A program made the translations under genes and the position numbers. Below, one piece after another: positions 23,772 through 34,493 of a DNA stretch of 64,000 nucleotides (position 1 is its first letter; every line of letters starts with the position of its first letter). Where the stretch lies: positions 64,217,742-64,281,741 of the forward strand of contig OZ034967.1 of NCBI GenBank assembly GCA_964030785.1, read 5' to 3'. The notes under the pieces are model-generated. The model was given only the letters and a program-made list of their open reading frames with translations. It was not told the DNA's origin and did not search any database. The stretch is from Siderastrea siderea. Its lineage: Eukaryota > Cnidaria > Anthozoa > Scleractinia > Rhizangiidae.

Positions 23772-26168
23772 ATGACAGAGAACAAAAGCAGCAATTTATG
23801 TGGTGTTCCTGAGTGGTTTGCAGTTCCCTCGCCAAATGATTCAGCTGCTTACATCAATGAAGTTTTCTTAGCCGCAGTAAATATTCCGTTTTGTATGTTT
23901 GCGTTTCTTAGTAACCTGGCCATCATCGTCATGATCGTCAAAACACCTTCACTGCAGAGACCGTGTAACACACTGCTGTGTAGCCTGGCCGCCACTGACT
24001 GCCTGACTGGTATCACTGCTCAGCCATTCTTTGTCGCTCTACGATTGGCCCTCTACCATGTTTCCTCGACATGCAGTTATCAAGAAAAGCTATTTCTTGC
24101 CTTTTACTGTTCGACAATGCTGACTTCCGGATGGTCTTTTGCCTTTCTAATTGTGATCAGCTTTGATCGCCATTATGCTCTGTCCAGACCACTCATATAT
24201 CGCGCAAGTGCAACCAACAAAGGTAATATTGTCCTTCACCTGCCCATCCATCCATCCATCCATCCATCCATCCATCCTTCCATCCATCCATCCATCCATT
24301 TATCCCTCCCTCCATCCATCCATCCATCCATCCACCCATCCATCCATCCATCCATCCATCCATCCACCCATCCACTTATCCATTCGTTAATCCGTCCTTC
24401 CGTTCGTCCGTCTGTCTGTCTGTTCTTCCGACCTTCAGCTCGAACGTCCGTTCAGCTATTATGAACTTGTCTTTGCAGGCGTTACAGTGCGGCTACTCCA
24501 ACCGGGCCAGTTGGAAGAAAACTGACCAATCGCGACACTAATTGAAAACAAAAAGTAGCAAAGATTTTTTGTAAACAACCAATAACGTTGAAGCAGGCAG
24601 ACAATGCACGTTCGAAAAAATTTGACACCGTGACCTCTGATCATGACCGCTCGGGAATCTGTCATGTCTACAATTGGTTGCTTTCGATCGTAAATGTGCT
24701 AAATTTTGAGCAGAACACTGAGATGTCGAATTCGCAATTGATAATAAAATTTTCGCCCATAAACAAACCTTAAACAATACTTTCGCTTCCTCAGTACAGC
24801 TAATGCATGAGTTTGTTTGTAGAACATACCTTTTCCGAAATGAAATTCGGTAACGCAACAAACTTGCTTGATTCTGACAAGCGTTCGCTTAGCGCAGCGA
24901 GTATCAACAAACACAGATCTAAAGATAAATATCGACGTTTGCACCCTTTGATCGTTCAATTATAAACGGAGGTTCCCAAATCTCCTCATTGACTAAGTGC
25001 TTTTTGAGTTAACAGGTGCTTATCGTTGATGTATTGATTCTGGCTTCTTCAGCCCTTTCGCAGCCGCGGTCTCAATACTGTAAGAAAATCCAAATCCTTT
25101 ATGTGAGCGTGGTGCAAGTCTGAAACGTAATCTCGTAAGAGCTGGGAATGTCGGCGACTGTTGCCGTTTATGCCACCCTCTCGATTCAGTCTAACTTGGC
25201 TTTTTCTGGGCAAAAGCCATTTTGGAAACATTTGCATTTACAATAAGCTAAGCTTGCCGCTTATGTGACGCGTAAAAACAATCCGCCAGATTTCGGTCAC
25301 ATCGAATCAACACTGCACCATCATTGAAGCTAGCCAATGGAAAAATTCGACTGTTTGCCGAGAGGTCCGCAGAATAAGACAGTTTCAAATTTATTTGGAG
25401 ATCTATCGTCTATATCCTTCAACGTTATTGATCAGTTTAAGGAAGAATGTTGCTTTCTCTTGTTGTCAATTAGCGTTGCGATTGGTCAATTTTCTTCCAA
25501 GTGGCTCGATTCGAGTAGCTGCACTGTAAAATAGTCTTGATTTTGTGTCTCTTATCCATTCATCCGCTCATCTGCCCAACCTCTCATCAGTCTGTCTGTC
25601 CATCTATGTCTTCCTCCCATTTTAAGGTCATTCCATCCATCCGAAAATTAACAGTAGAGAGTAAGTGCAAATCGTTCAAGTAGTATGCATGTCTATTTAA
25701 ATCTTTTTAGGTGCACTTAGGGCAATTGGTTTAACCGGAGTGAGCTGGTTTCTGCTAACAGGCTTAGTTCAGTTTGTGTTCTCCTCCTTCGCTGGATTAG
25801 TGTTTGCTATCATTGTGTCGATCATCTTCATAGCTGTGCCAACTGTCAATCATGTGAGAATGCTCGTGGCCATTCGTCGTCATAACAACCTTGTTGCAGG
25901 TGCAGCGGCATCGCAGCAGTTATCGGCAGTCTTACGGCGAGAGAAGAAAGTAGCGCTTGACATGGCTGTTATTAGCTTGGTTCTTCTCCTCTCTCTGGCT
26001 CCAATGCCTCTGAACAAAATAATGCAGAGTTCGTTACCCAAAACCTACTCCGTTTTGCAACCATGGACTGTAACAATGGTTTTTCTGATCTCTTCCTTAA
26101 ACCCTTTCTTGTATTTGCTGAGAAACAAAGCGCTTAGAGATGGCGTGAAGTCTCTCTTTTTCGTCTGA
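23772..26168 (+). CDS. Class A GPCR 3, two exons, intact
   Basis: Seven-helix receptor, 302 residues from exon 1 (23772-24222) and exon 2 (25711-26168). GT at 24223 and AG at 25709-25710 give a phase-1 intron of 1488 bp. Exon 1 carries the N-terminus, TM1 (FLSNLAIIV), the TM2 Asp in [10 protein letters not shown], the TM3 Cys and [10 protein letters not shown]. Exon 2 carries TM5-TM7, ending [14 protein letters not shown]. The intron contains a (CATC)n minisatellite and a 1.05-kb element with ~115-bp inverted ends. Ligand unknown. Exon 2 is about 96 percent identical (18 differences counted by eye over 458 bp) to the orphan exon at 46935-47392. Confidence 0.88.
24240..24395 (+). repeat. (CATC)n minisatellite in GPCR 3 intron
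   Basis: Long tetranucleotide array, with few interruptions, just after the exon 1 donor. Apparent PSIH-type peptides read through it are an artefact. Confidence 0.9.
24482..25529. mobile_element. MITE-like element in GPCR 3 intron
   Basis: Inverted ends of about 113-115 bp: the left begins TTACAGTGCGGCTACTC (24482) and the right ends with the complement of TTACAGTGCAGCTACTC (25529). Inner limits are near ATAACGTTGAAG (24597) and CTTCAACGTTAT (25417). No transposase. The right arm is also present at 28110-28225, in the duplicated region before the Polinton. Confidence 0.7.
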
Positions 26169-27814
26169 GTGACGTATGGGAGTATAAATTAAAGCTTGTG
26201 TGTAAATAAAAGATGAGTTGAAGTTGATTGTGGTAAGTGTAGCTGAGTAGGAATATTTTTTTATGATCTTAATGTGTTTCAAACCATGTAGTTTGCAAGC
26301 AAAACTCTCCGTAGTTGCTAGCTATTTTTCGTAAAGAAAATAGCAAGTCAAAAAATATTTGAAACGGGGGTATACTATGAAGTAAAAAACCAAGCCAACA
26401 CACTGATTATCACCGTGCATTCACTGGATATTGGGCCTTAGGAACACAGCTTCAACTGTGTGAAGTTTTTTTTTGATTACACATTAACAAGTAAAAATAA
26501 ATTGTTATCGCATTTATTTTTTGACTACTTGCGGTTTAGTTAAGTCATATCCCCAACTGTCCTTAAGAACTCAAGCTTAAACTCAAATCTGTGGGAAACA
26601 CCGAACAATAACGATCCGAATTTTGAAAGAATGACTGATAGGGCAGTATACCAATTGGCTGTTACATCTGCTCTGCTAACGTGAACTAAACCTTGAAAAT
26701 AGATTATTATTTGAACATCTGCTTCTTCTAATTTTGATCATTTGACATTTTTCAAAATATCTATTTCCAAAATAAGAAAATAAAGAAATTACTTTTTTTT
26801 CTATCTATTCAGAGTTCATAACCTTGTTTTATACTTCCGTAAACTGAGCAAATAACCTGTGACATTACTCCTTTTATGATATTTATGACGTTTTCCTGAC
26901 AGTCACTGACTTTGTTATGGAACGGGAGACAATAGTTTCAGCTGAGAAAACAGCTCCTTTCCTTTTTTGCGGGAAAGAGCGAAACTCACTCCTTGTCATT
27001 CACCTAGGCTGTTTTCTTACAAGCCTGAGCATGTTTTATTGAATTAACGAAGATAAGAAATATGCATGATCTGCCTATGATCAAATTTTTTTGCGAAACA
27101 AAAATACGGTTTATTAAAGTAATGATCTAGTCTGCATTAATAAATACATGTTGTTTATTAAGGTTGTGTTGATGCGAATTATAAATTAATAGCTATTATA
27201 CGTAATGCAAGGACTTTTTTTCAGAGAGGAATATTGTCCACTCGTCAAAAATGCTGACCATGGGACAAGATCGAACGTTTGATTTTCAAATGCTTGTTTA
27301 TTTGACTGGAAATAAATACTCCTAACTCATAAAAGGGTTCCAGCTGCTTTCCAGATCGCAAACATCCTGCATTCTGGTATTCTGCAATCTTCGAACACAA
27401 CTGAACCGACTCGAACAAAATCAAACGCAGTCGAATTTGGTCCAACGATAGAGTTCAGTTTTGTCGGACTATTTACGCCGGGCGTCATATAGCTGGTCTG
27501 CGTTGACGAAAAAGTCCTATCCCGGAAGGTAAGATTGTTGCAGTTAAATAAGTTTTCCATGCATGAGGGGAATTTATACGTTTAGCTTCACTATAAACCA
27601 AGGATTGTGTATTGCCTGAACAGCTATTTTTTGTAGAGGCAGCTCAAGCGTTTCACAAGCACACCGTGGAATTCGGTACCACTATTCTAAGAATTGCGCC
27701 AAAAGGAAACAAATTAAGTAAAAATACATGTAAGCAAAACAAATGGATTGTTTTCTACCGAACTCAGTTTTGTAAACAAAACAAATGGATTGCTTTCTAC
27801 CTAACTCAGTTTCC
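26169..27814. other. GPCR 3 downstream region, copy A of a segmental duplication
   Basis: Non-coding. It is closely similar, segment by segment, to 47393-48239, 51382-51444 and 52098-52860. Copy A lacks the three insertions found in copy B and so shows their empty sites. Confidence 0.75.
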
Positions 27815-28108
27815 AAAAACAGTGTTCACATACAAAGAATGATTATTCCATTAATGTGTAGAAATAACAAATGTTTCGTTTAATGGTGACTCACGTGATA
27901 CAAATAAAATGTAAAAACACGCGGCAATCTTTAAGTTGGAACTGTTTGACGGCAAAAGAAGGCTTCTACCTTTCATAAAACCCGCGACAAATTTAAGCGA
28001 AACGTAGCATTTTCCGGCATTACAAATTCTTACAGGTCGACGGCAAGATCGGGTGTTATTATATATGCGATATAAAGGATAGAAATGAACTTTTTCGTAA
28101 CACGCAAT
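27815..28108. repeat. Interspersed repeat X, third copy
   Basis: Matches the units at 21545-22100, including the CAGTGTTCACATACAAA flank. It joins at about 28108 to sequence matching the right arm of the MITE in the GPCR 3 intron, marking the breakpoint of the duplication. Confidence 0.65.
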
Positions 28109-28273
28109 CTCTTCAACGTTATTGGTCAGTTTATGAAAAAATGTTGCCTTCTCTTGTTGTCAATTAGCGTTGCGATTGGTCAATTTTCTTCCAAGTGGCC
28201 CCGGTTCGAGTAGCTACACTGTAAAATAGTCTTGATTTTGTGTCTCTTATCCATTCATCCACTCACCTGCCCA

Positions 28274-28279
28274 CCCTCT
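28274..28279. repeat. Left 6-bp target site duplication of the Polinton
   Basis: CCCTCT immediately before the element, repeated at 46803-46808. The paralogous site near 25579-25590 (AACCTCTCATCAG) shows the unoccupied state. Confidence 0.9.
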
Positions 28280-29067
28280 AGTAGTTATATAGTTGGGGGT
28301 TTCAGCGCATTTTGTGAAAATGCGCTCAAACCAAACCCAACTATATATCTACTTTCCATCTGATGGTAATATTTTATGGAAATCTATATGTCGGAAAGGA
28401 GCCGAGCAGGCTCGGGAAGTCGTTGAACGAAGTTCAACGAGTGAGGCTCCTTCCAACCTATAGTGGGTAGACTTGTAGTCTCGTAGAGACTGCAAGTCGT
28501 AGGGCGCTATAGGTATATTGGTTCCATTCTATATCTCCATCACATGACTACATCACGGCAATAGAATCCTCGGCATGACAAAGTATTTGATTGGCTTGCG
28601 TAGCAAGACATTCAAAGACGAAGTCACGGGGATGGAGGATTCGTAATTGCTAAGGAACCTAGGTGGGAAGAGCTCGAAGAGCGATGGGTTCCTTATTTTG
28701 TGATGGCATTTTGTGATGGTTTCCATCTGATGAATTATGTGTTTGAATTGTATAGAATGAATTGTAATGAAGATATACAGATTTGGATACTATATGTTTT
28801 TCTTCATTACGTGATCCTGGGGATGCCAGCTCATTTTTTCAAAAATCCGCTCTGAACTCCCCAACTATAACTACTTTACCATATGTTGGCACAATTTCAT
28901 GGGAAATCTATTTGGTATTATCTCATGGAGAAATCTATATGGCATTATCTCATGGAAAATCTATTTGGTATTATCTCATGGGAAATCTATTTGGTATTAT
29001 CTCATGGAAAATATATTTGGCATTATCTCATAGTTGGGAGTACGAGCGCAGTTTGCCATCGGATGAA
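28280..29067. repeat. Left terminal inverted repeat of the Polinton
   Basis: About 788 bp matching 46016-46802 in reverse complement. The outer end forms nested hairpins: AGTTGGG with CCCAACT, and GCGCATTTT with AAAATGCGC around 28291-28343. More inward are palindromes GTTGAACGAAGTTCAAC (about 28423) and a GACTTG(T)AGTCTC arm pair (about 28469-28497). The inner part holds five to six 26-27-bp direct repeats of TCATGG(G)AAATCTATTTGG (about 28897-29035). Confidence 0.9.
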
Positions 29068-29127
29068 ATGGGACTTTCCCGATGAGTCATCAGATTGTCA
29101 TGTAATATCAGATGAACTTGTATTTGA

Positions 29128-29207
29128 AGTAAAGTTTGTCAGTAAAGTTTGGCAGTAAAGTTTGTCAGTAAAGTTTGTCAGTAAAGTTTGTCAGTAAAGT
29201 TTGTAGT
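29128..29207 (+). repeat. 13-bp tandem repeat inside the left end
   Basis: Six units of AGTAAAGTTTGTC with one GGC variant, located between the left inverted repeat and the polymerase stop codon. It is absent from the right end. Function unknown. Confidence 0.85.
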
Positions 29208-29265
29208 GAACAGAAAAGCAGAACTTGTATGGAGGCCAACACAGCTGTGGCGTGACGTCACATCT

Positions 29266-32200
29266 TCAGATTGCATAATGTCCGTAAGCGAAACTATTGA
29301 TTCCATCGTTTGATATATATCTTTTGTCATCAAAACAGCTGAGTGACACTTTATTAATTTCATAGCTTCCGAGTTGATGATTCATACTTCTGATTGTTTT
29401 CATGGTATGATGTATTTGTTTGTTATTAATTAATACATTTTTATAATCTTCATGTTTGATATTGTTCTTTATTATGTTCTTCTTGATTCCTTTGGCTGTT
29501 TTTCCTACTTTCTGGTTGTCTTTTATGTAACTATACATTTTTGATCGCAAACCGACAAATTCTGTGATTGGTATTCCAGCTGCTTCATCCTTGAATTTAC
29601 CAATTACCTTCTTGTTTGTCGTATCAAAATACGGAGAGTTTTCTGGGTTTTCGCTGTTGTCAAATCGATCTTTGTCATTCCAAAAGTCTTGGTACACATC
29701 TTTGGTTTCAATCTCATATGTCAGACTGTCTGTGTCAGTGAATAGTAGTTTGGCTTTGCTTCCACACTTTTCTTTTATGTAGTTATAATGAAAATCATAC
29801 ATTAATGTCTTGCTCAGATCAAGAATACACATACCTACATATGCTGGCCTGTTTAGAGTTAACGTTTCTTTGATCTTATGTACTGCTACCAGATTTTCAT
29901 TGAATATCTTACTGCTTACATAAGTTGGTTTGGAAGTCATTTTCAATAATTTCTTTTCATCTGTTATAAGTCGAACATCAACACGCTTTCTTATGTTTTC
30001 CATCGTTTTTCCAAATACTGAATTATTCATTAGCTTGAAGAAATCTTTTTCGAATGAATTTTTTGCTTGAGTACGTTTTTGTGTATTGAAGTCAATATAT
30101 TGTTTGAGCCATGGAGACTGGTTGAATTTTAACACTCGGTGAACTTTCTTTAATTTCAAGCCAAGATCAAGATACAACTGCAGATTTCTATAGTGTAGAA
30201 CATATTTTTCTTTGTCACATAAAGTAGGGATCAGTTTGTGTACTAGTCCTGTTGATATTTTGAACTTTTTCTGTATGTTCTTACAATATTCAGACAACAT
30301 ATTATCAGTTACTTTCACTTTTTCTGACCCTAGAGGATAGTCATTATGAAGGTTATGTAACTCTTTGGGATATTCTAGATCAACTTCTAGTATCAATCCT
30401 TTATTGCTGTTTTCATTATACTGAGCTAAATTGATTTTATTAATTTGATTTTCTGTTAACCATTTGAAACTACCTGTAGGGAGGTATTGCCTCATAGCCC
30501 AACCGTATAAATTATTAGCATCAAGATACATGATATACTTTGAGGGCGCCTTCTCATCGTATTCTTTCATGTACTTATTGTTTGCTTTTCCATATCGATT
30601 TGCTATATAAGATATACCACCTCTCATGCCTTTTTCAATGAATTGAAACATATCTATGTCTGTCATTAGTTCTAGTTGAATATTAGTCATCTTTAACATA
30701 GCATCCCACGACAAACCAGGAGATGTGAAATAATGACAAGGATCAAGTTTGTAATACTGAAGACAGGTCTTACGGAAGTTTTCAAACACGTCAGCTAATA
30801 GAAGTATATCAGACTTAAGATATAGATTGTGGTATTCACCCATCGTTTTTAATTGAAATGTATTCCACACTTTTTGAGCATGACTATAATCCTCATCTGT
30901 TATATGCTCATTATTCAATATGCTGTAAAATTCTTCTTTAGTTGGCAATTCTGTTTTATTGAATTTCTCAAAACTGTCCATGTAATCATACGGATAAACA
31001 CCTTTTCGCGTCATAAGCTTGAATTTTTCTTTTTGGAATCTTTTGTTTGTATATTTTAAAGCTTCTGCTGGTAAGTTGCTAACTAATTTATCAAGACTAG
31101 AACTCATAAACTGGAAACTGTCAATGAATGTCAGATGGTTACCAAGCATGAACGCCATATATTTTTCCATATTGTTCGGTATGGCATTTATGTCCATTTT
31201 AATCTCTTTTCCGTTTTTGGTGTATGTATTATTCTTAACAATAGCTCCGATTTCTTGCATTATAAAATGGCTGTCATAACCTCTTAGATTATGGAATATA
31301 ACAGGAATTTTGATTTCTTCTGGATTTATTCTGAGTTTCAGATTGCATTCTTGGTGAGCAGAGCCTCTATATTTACCAGTTATATGACAATGATCTCTGA
31401 CGCGTATGTCTTTTTCTGTGTATTTTTTATCACAGATGTGGCATTCTTTTGCTTTTTCAAATTTCTCTTTATCATCTTTCGTCATTTTCAATGGCTTATC
31501 GAAATGCTTTTTCATTATATTCTTACAATATTTAACTTCTTTCAACATCTTTTCCATGAATTTGTAAACAGCCTTTTCATCTCTATATAGTTGTATTGGT
31601 TTTGTATATTTGTCGTCATAACAACAAACTACTTTATAACCATATCCACAGTCTCTATACCTTTGGTAAGCTTCAGTATATGATGACTCATTATTCTGTT
31701 GACATCCATGAATCTTCTCTGTTATAGCCTCAAAATCAGCATAGATAACAAATGGTACAGGCTGCTGCTTATGAAAATTATTGAATTTCAGTATGTTATT
31801 ATCTTTGTCAGGCATTTTTATTGCTTGTTCGCCATTCACTTGAATGCAAATATCTTTATGATTGTTTAATACTCTTTCAGAACTGAAACATTGTAGACAG
31901 TACATACAAAAGTGTTTCCTCTCTTTGTGTTTTGTTTGATTGTACATGAACTTGTTGAAATCTTTTATGAGAACATAATGCTTGTTTTTATCTTTAGTTA
32001 CCAGAAGTAGTTCCATATGATCTTCATACTTTTCTTTGGAAACATAGATGGGATACGGTTGTTTGTCTTCATATCCGAATACGTTTATAGTGATACTGTT
32101 TTGCTTCTCAATTTTGTTGTAATGTTTGACATTGACTGGAAATTCAATTCCTGTGTAGTCTAACTTCTCAATATATGGTTTATCAACTTTTTTAACTCTT

Positions 32201-33051
32201 TGTGTGTCTTTTTCTTGTGGATTCAAATGTCTTATGTGACACCATCTGAAACATTCATTATCCTCATTTTTCATGTTTATTAATCCCTTCATTCGAAGTT
32301 CGGAAGGTAGTTGGATATATGAGGATCCTTTCAATGGTTTGTATTTGACAATGTTGAGGTAATGGCTATCAACAGATTTAATTGTCCAACCAGATCCTTC
32401 TGATATCCATTGGGCTATCTTATTCAGTATCTGTTGTTTTGATGATTGTAATGAATCAGCTATTTCCATTTGGTTGATTATTGTTTGAGGTGCACTATTG
32501 AAATATGCTGACTTTTCAACTATTTCATCACCTGAATTTTTTTCGAAAGTGACTTTCAATGTTTCAACGTATTTCAAGCCTTTCATTTCATTCAACAAAG
32601 CTATTACACGATGTTCTATAGCCTTTCTCGTGTTTTGCATTTGAGCTAAGGGGTCTTTATTGTTTTTGATGTTGATTTCATAAGACTTAGTGTAACCTTT
32701 TAAGGCTTTGTCTGTTTGTTCTATTTTGGTTCTTGGTGTTGGTATTGGTCTCCTTGGTTTGTATGTTCTTGACGCTGGAACTGGTTTATAATTATCCCTG
32801 AATTCTGGAGGTGGAAGAATGATGTTTTCTTCATATTCTTTAGCCATCTGTTTGACACTCTTGCGAGGTGTTGGTACAGGTGGTCTTGGTTTATAAGTCC
32901 TTTGTGTTGGAACTGGTTTGGTATCATCTGCTATGATGATTTCAGGCTTCCTTTTCTTTTGATTCAGAAGCAATTTGATAAGTTTTGATTTGCTAAGTTT
33001 CTTCAAACTAGCTTTGTTCATTTCTATATAATTATATTCTTTTATTTCCAT
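29266..33051 (-). CDS. Protein-primed family B DNA polymerase (pPolB)
   Basis: Replicates the element, expected to use a terminal protein as primer. 1261 aa, apparently intact. The N-terminus has two copies of a proline-rich block (about 45-64 and 88-107), then the conserved GSGWTIKSVD region (about 220-228) and a C2H2-like finger (about 380-400). The exonuclease motifs are YADFEAI (about 437-443), HNLRGYDSHF (about 587-596) and YLKSD (about 744-748). An endonuclease-VII-like CHIC...DHCHITGKYRG zinc block sits at about 537-570. Polymerase motifs are A (LDANNLYGWA, about 843-852), B (KLMNNSVFGK, about 1006-1015) and C (FTDTDS, about 1104-1109). It ends with the family's DDKRYI-type tail. No TCTAA motif precedes the ATG, consistent with early expression (inference). 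Confidence 0.95.
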   Translation of the reverse strand: MEIKEYNYIEMNKASLKKLSKSKLIKLLLNQKKRKPEIIIADDTKPVPTQRTYKPRPPVPTPRKSVKQMAKEYEENIILPPPEFRDNYKPVPASRTYKPRRPIPTPRTKIEQTDKALKGYTKSYEINIKNNKDPLAQMQNTRKAIEHRVIALLNEMKGLKYVETLKVTFEKNSGDEIVEKSAYFNSAPQTIINQMEIADSLQSSKQQILNKIAQWISEGSGWTIKSVDSHYLNIVKYKPLKGSSYIQLPSELRMKGLINMKNEDNECFRWCHIRHLNPQEKDTQRVKKVDKPYIEKLDYTGIEFPVNVKHYNKIEKQNSITINVFGYEDKQPYPIYVSKEKYEDHMELLLVTKDKNKHYVLIKDFNKFMYNQTKHKERKHFCMYCLQCFSSERVLNNHKDICIQVNGEQAIKMPDKDNNILKFNNFHKQQPVPFVIYADFEAITEKIHGCQQNNESSYTEAYQRYRDCGYGYKVVCCYDDKYTKPIQLYRDEKAVYKFMEKMLKEVKYCKNIMKKHFDKPLKMTKDDKEKFEKAKECHICDKKYTEKDIRVRDHCHITGKYRGSAHQECNLKLRINPEEIKIPVIFHNLRGYDSHFIMQEIGAIVKNNTYTKNGKEIKMDINAIPNNMEKYMAFMLGNHLTFIDSFQFMSSSLDKLVSNLPAEALKYTNKRFQKEKFKLMTRKGVYPYDYMDSFEKFNKTELPTKEEFYSILNNEHITDEDYSHAQKVWNTFQLKTMGEYHNLYLKSDILLLADVFENFRKTCLQYYKLDPCHYFTSPGLSWDAMLKMTNIQLELMTDIDMFQFIEKGMRGGISYIANRYGKANNKYMKEYDEKAPSKYIMYLDANNLYGWAMRQYLPTGSFKWLTENQINKINLAQYNENSNKGLILEVDLEYPKELHNLHNDYPLGSEKVKVTDNMLSEYCKNIQKKFKISTGLVHKLIPTLCDKEKYVLHYRNLQLYLDLGLKLKKVHRVLKFNQSPWLKQYIDFNTQKRTQAKNSFEKDFFKLMNNSVFGKTMENIRKRVDVRLITDEKKLLKMTSKPTYVSSKIFNENLVAVHKIKETLTLNRPAYVGMCILDLSKTLMYDFHYNYIKEKCGSKAKLLFTDTDSLTYEIETKDVYQDFWNDKDRFDNSENPENSPYFDTTNKKVIGKFKDEAAGIPITEFVGLRSKMYSYIKDNQKVGKTAKGIKKNIIKNNIKHEDYKNVLINNKQIHHTMKTIRSMNHQLGSYEINKVSLSCFDDKRYISNDGINSFAYGHYAI

Positions 33052-33181
33052 ATACTATATTATTGATATTCTTTTAAATAACTTTCATTGCGCGTTTTAA
33101 ATGGTCGAGAATTCAAATGATCCAAAACATAGGATCCCTTGAACTATATGAAAAAAGATTATCATGGATTTAGTATCCGTT

Positions 33182-33406
33182 TTATTTCATATTGATTTCA
33201 TGGACATTTTTAATGTGCTTTTTTGCGTTCAAATGACACCATTTACCAGCTAGAGTATAATTACGACCAGTATTGCATATATCACAATACCATTCCTTAT
33301 TTAGCATGTACTTCGATTTTTGTTGTTTTATAGCCTCCTTCTTCTCCTCTTCAGTTGAATACTTTTTTGGTCTACCTCGACCTCTCTTTACATTTTGATT
33401 TTCCAT
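33182..33406 (-). CDS. Small AT-hook and zinc-finger protein
   Basis: 74 aa. An AT-hook-like RGRGRPKK (about 8-15) is followed by a charged stretch and a zinc-binding segment with CDIC (about 41-44) and a later C-H...H-H cluster (WCHLNAKKHIKNVH). Proteins of this form occur in large DNA viruses and Polintons. It probably binds DNA. Located between polymerase and the Bro/nuclease gene; no TCTAA motif upstream. Function not established. Confidence 0.75.
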   Translation of the reverse strand: MENQNVKRGRGRPKKYSTEEEKKEAIKQQKSKYMLNKEWYCDICNTGRNYTLAGKWCHLNAKKHIKNVHEINMK

Positions 33407-33436
33407 ATATATATAATCTATATATTATTTTTCTCT

Positions 33437-34349
33437 TTATAAGTTTTTGTGTATGAATTTCAAATGATTGCTTAATGTTTCTGTTGACTTGAATTTTCTG
33501 GAACAATGTTTGCATTTGATTCTTACACCCTGGAAATAAAGTATGATTTCTTTAATGATTTCATCATTATCGTTGCTGACTAATATTTTGTAATTGTTGT
33601 TTTCATACTCTTGGAGCATCATCTTCTGTTCTTCTGAAAGCTTACCATTACCAGTTGGTGTTTTAAATTCGATTGCAAAAGCTGTGTACTTCAAATGCAT
33701 ATTTCCAATGAATAGATCACAAGCTCCCTTCTGATAACCCATGTTGTATGATTTTATTCTCATGTTACCATTAATTTGGTTTTCACCTAATGTTGGGATT
33801 AGGATTGCTTTAGGATAATTGTTTCTAATAAAGTTGACTACCTTTTTATGTAAATCATATTCTGTGTTGATATTGAATGTCAGCATTTTGTATGGCCTGT
33901 TGTTGAATTCATACTTACCGGTTTTTCTGATTGATGGTAAAACCTTTTTTGTTACCCAACGTTTGAATTCTTTCGCTTTATCCATTTTGGATCTCAATAT
34001 TAGGCTGTATAGCCCGGATTCATTTATATAAATAGTGTTTCCGGTGTTCCATGTTAAAGGTAACGATTCGTTACCCCTGGATTTGAGCCTCTTAAGTGAA
34101 CATTTATCTTCAGAATCAACATGTTTGAAAAATTGTGTTTCCGGTGTTCCCAGTCAGGGGGGACGAATCGTCCCCCCTGGATTTGAGCCTCTTAAGTGAA
34201 CATTTATCTTCAGAATCAACATGTTTGAAAATTGCTTTCTTGGTATCTTCATATCCCAAAATGTCGGCAACAGTTTTACCACGGAACCATATGTCATCAT
34301 CCTTTTTGATAATATTCAGTTTTTTTCCTTCATAAGTGAAAATTTCCAT
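33437..34349 (-). pseudogene. Bro-N / VRR-NUC-like nuclease gene, broken by a 100-bp duplication
   Basis: The N-terminal part (34349-34116) starts a Bro-N domain (FTYEGKKLNIIKKDDDIWF, then GKTVADILGY). The C-terminal part (33997-33437) resumes in the Bro-N end (AKEFKRWVTKKVLPSIRKTG). A PD-(D/E)XK-type nuclease resembling VRR-NUC follows (GACDLFIG, then AIEFKTPTGNGKLS), and a C2H2 finger (CKHCSRKF...H...H) ends it. Between the parts a 100-bp segment is duplicated in tandem (34035-34134 and 34135-34234). As 100 is not a multiple of three, the frame shifts and a TGA ends the first part at 34116. Bro-N proteins are DNA-binding factors of baculoviruses, NCLDVs and phages. Confidence 0.85.
34035..34234. 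repeat. 100-bp tandem duplication in the Bro gene
   Basis: Two adjacent copies, nearly identical except for a hairpin patch. Copy 1 has GGTAACG-ATT-CGTTACC (34059-34075). Copy 2 has GGGGGGACG-AAT-CGTCCCCCC (34157-34177). The differences preserve pairing at two positions and add two further pairs in copy 2. Confidence 0.9.
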
Positions 34350-34493
34350 ATGTATCTATTAATGCTATATATTATTTTCTGTTTAAATAAGATAGCCAGA
34401 AACAATTATATTTTTGGCTACCAAAAGCAAATAAACAGTATATACTGTATCAATCGATATAATATATGTTAGATAATATTTGCTTAAATCATT
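34350..34493. other. Short AT-rich spacer
   Basis: Non-coding gap between the integrase stop and the Bro start. No motif recognised. Confidence 0.4.

Noticed and set aside
24240..24395. PSIH-repeat protein or CRISPR-like array
   Set aside because: A simple tetranucleotide run in an intron; no spacers.
28783..29085. 100-codon ORF in both inverted repeats (also 45998-46300) as a gene
   Set aside because: It consists mostly of 26-27-bp direct repeats and has no recognisable domain; identity between copies follows from the inverted repeat itself.
31291..31590. Plus-strand hydrophobic ORFs opposite the polymerase gene
   Set aside because: Antisense shadows of an AT-rich, intact polymerase frame.
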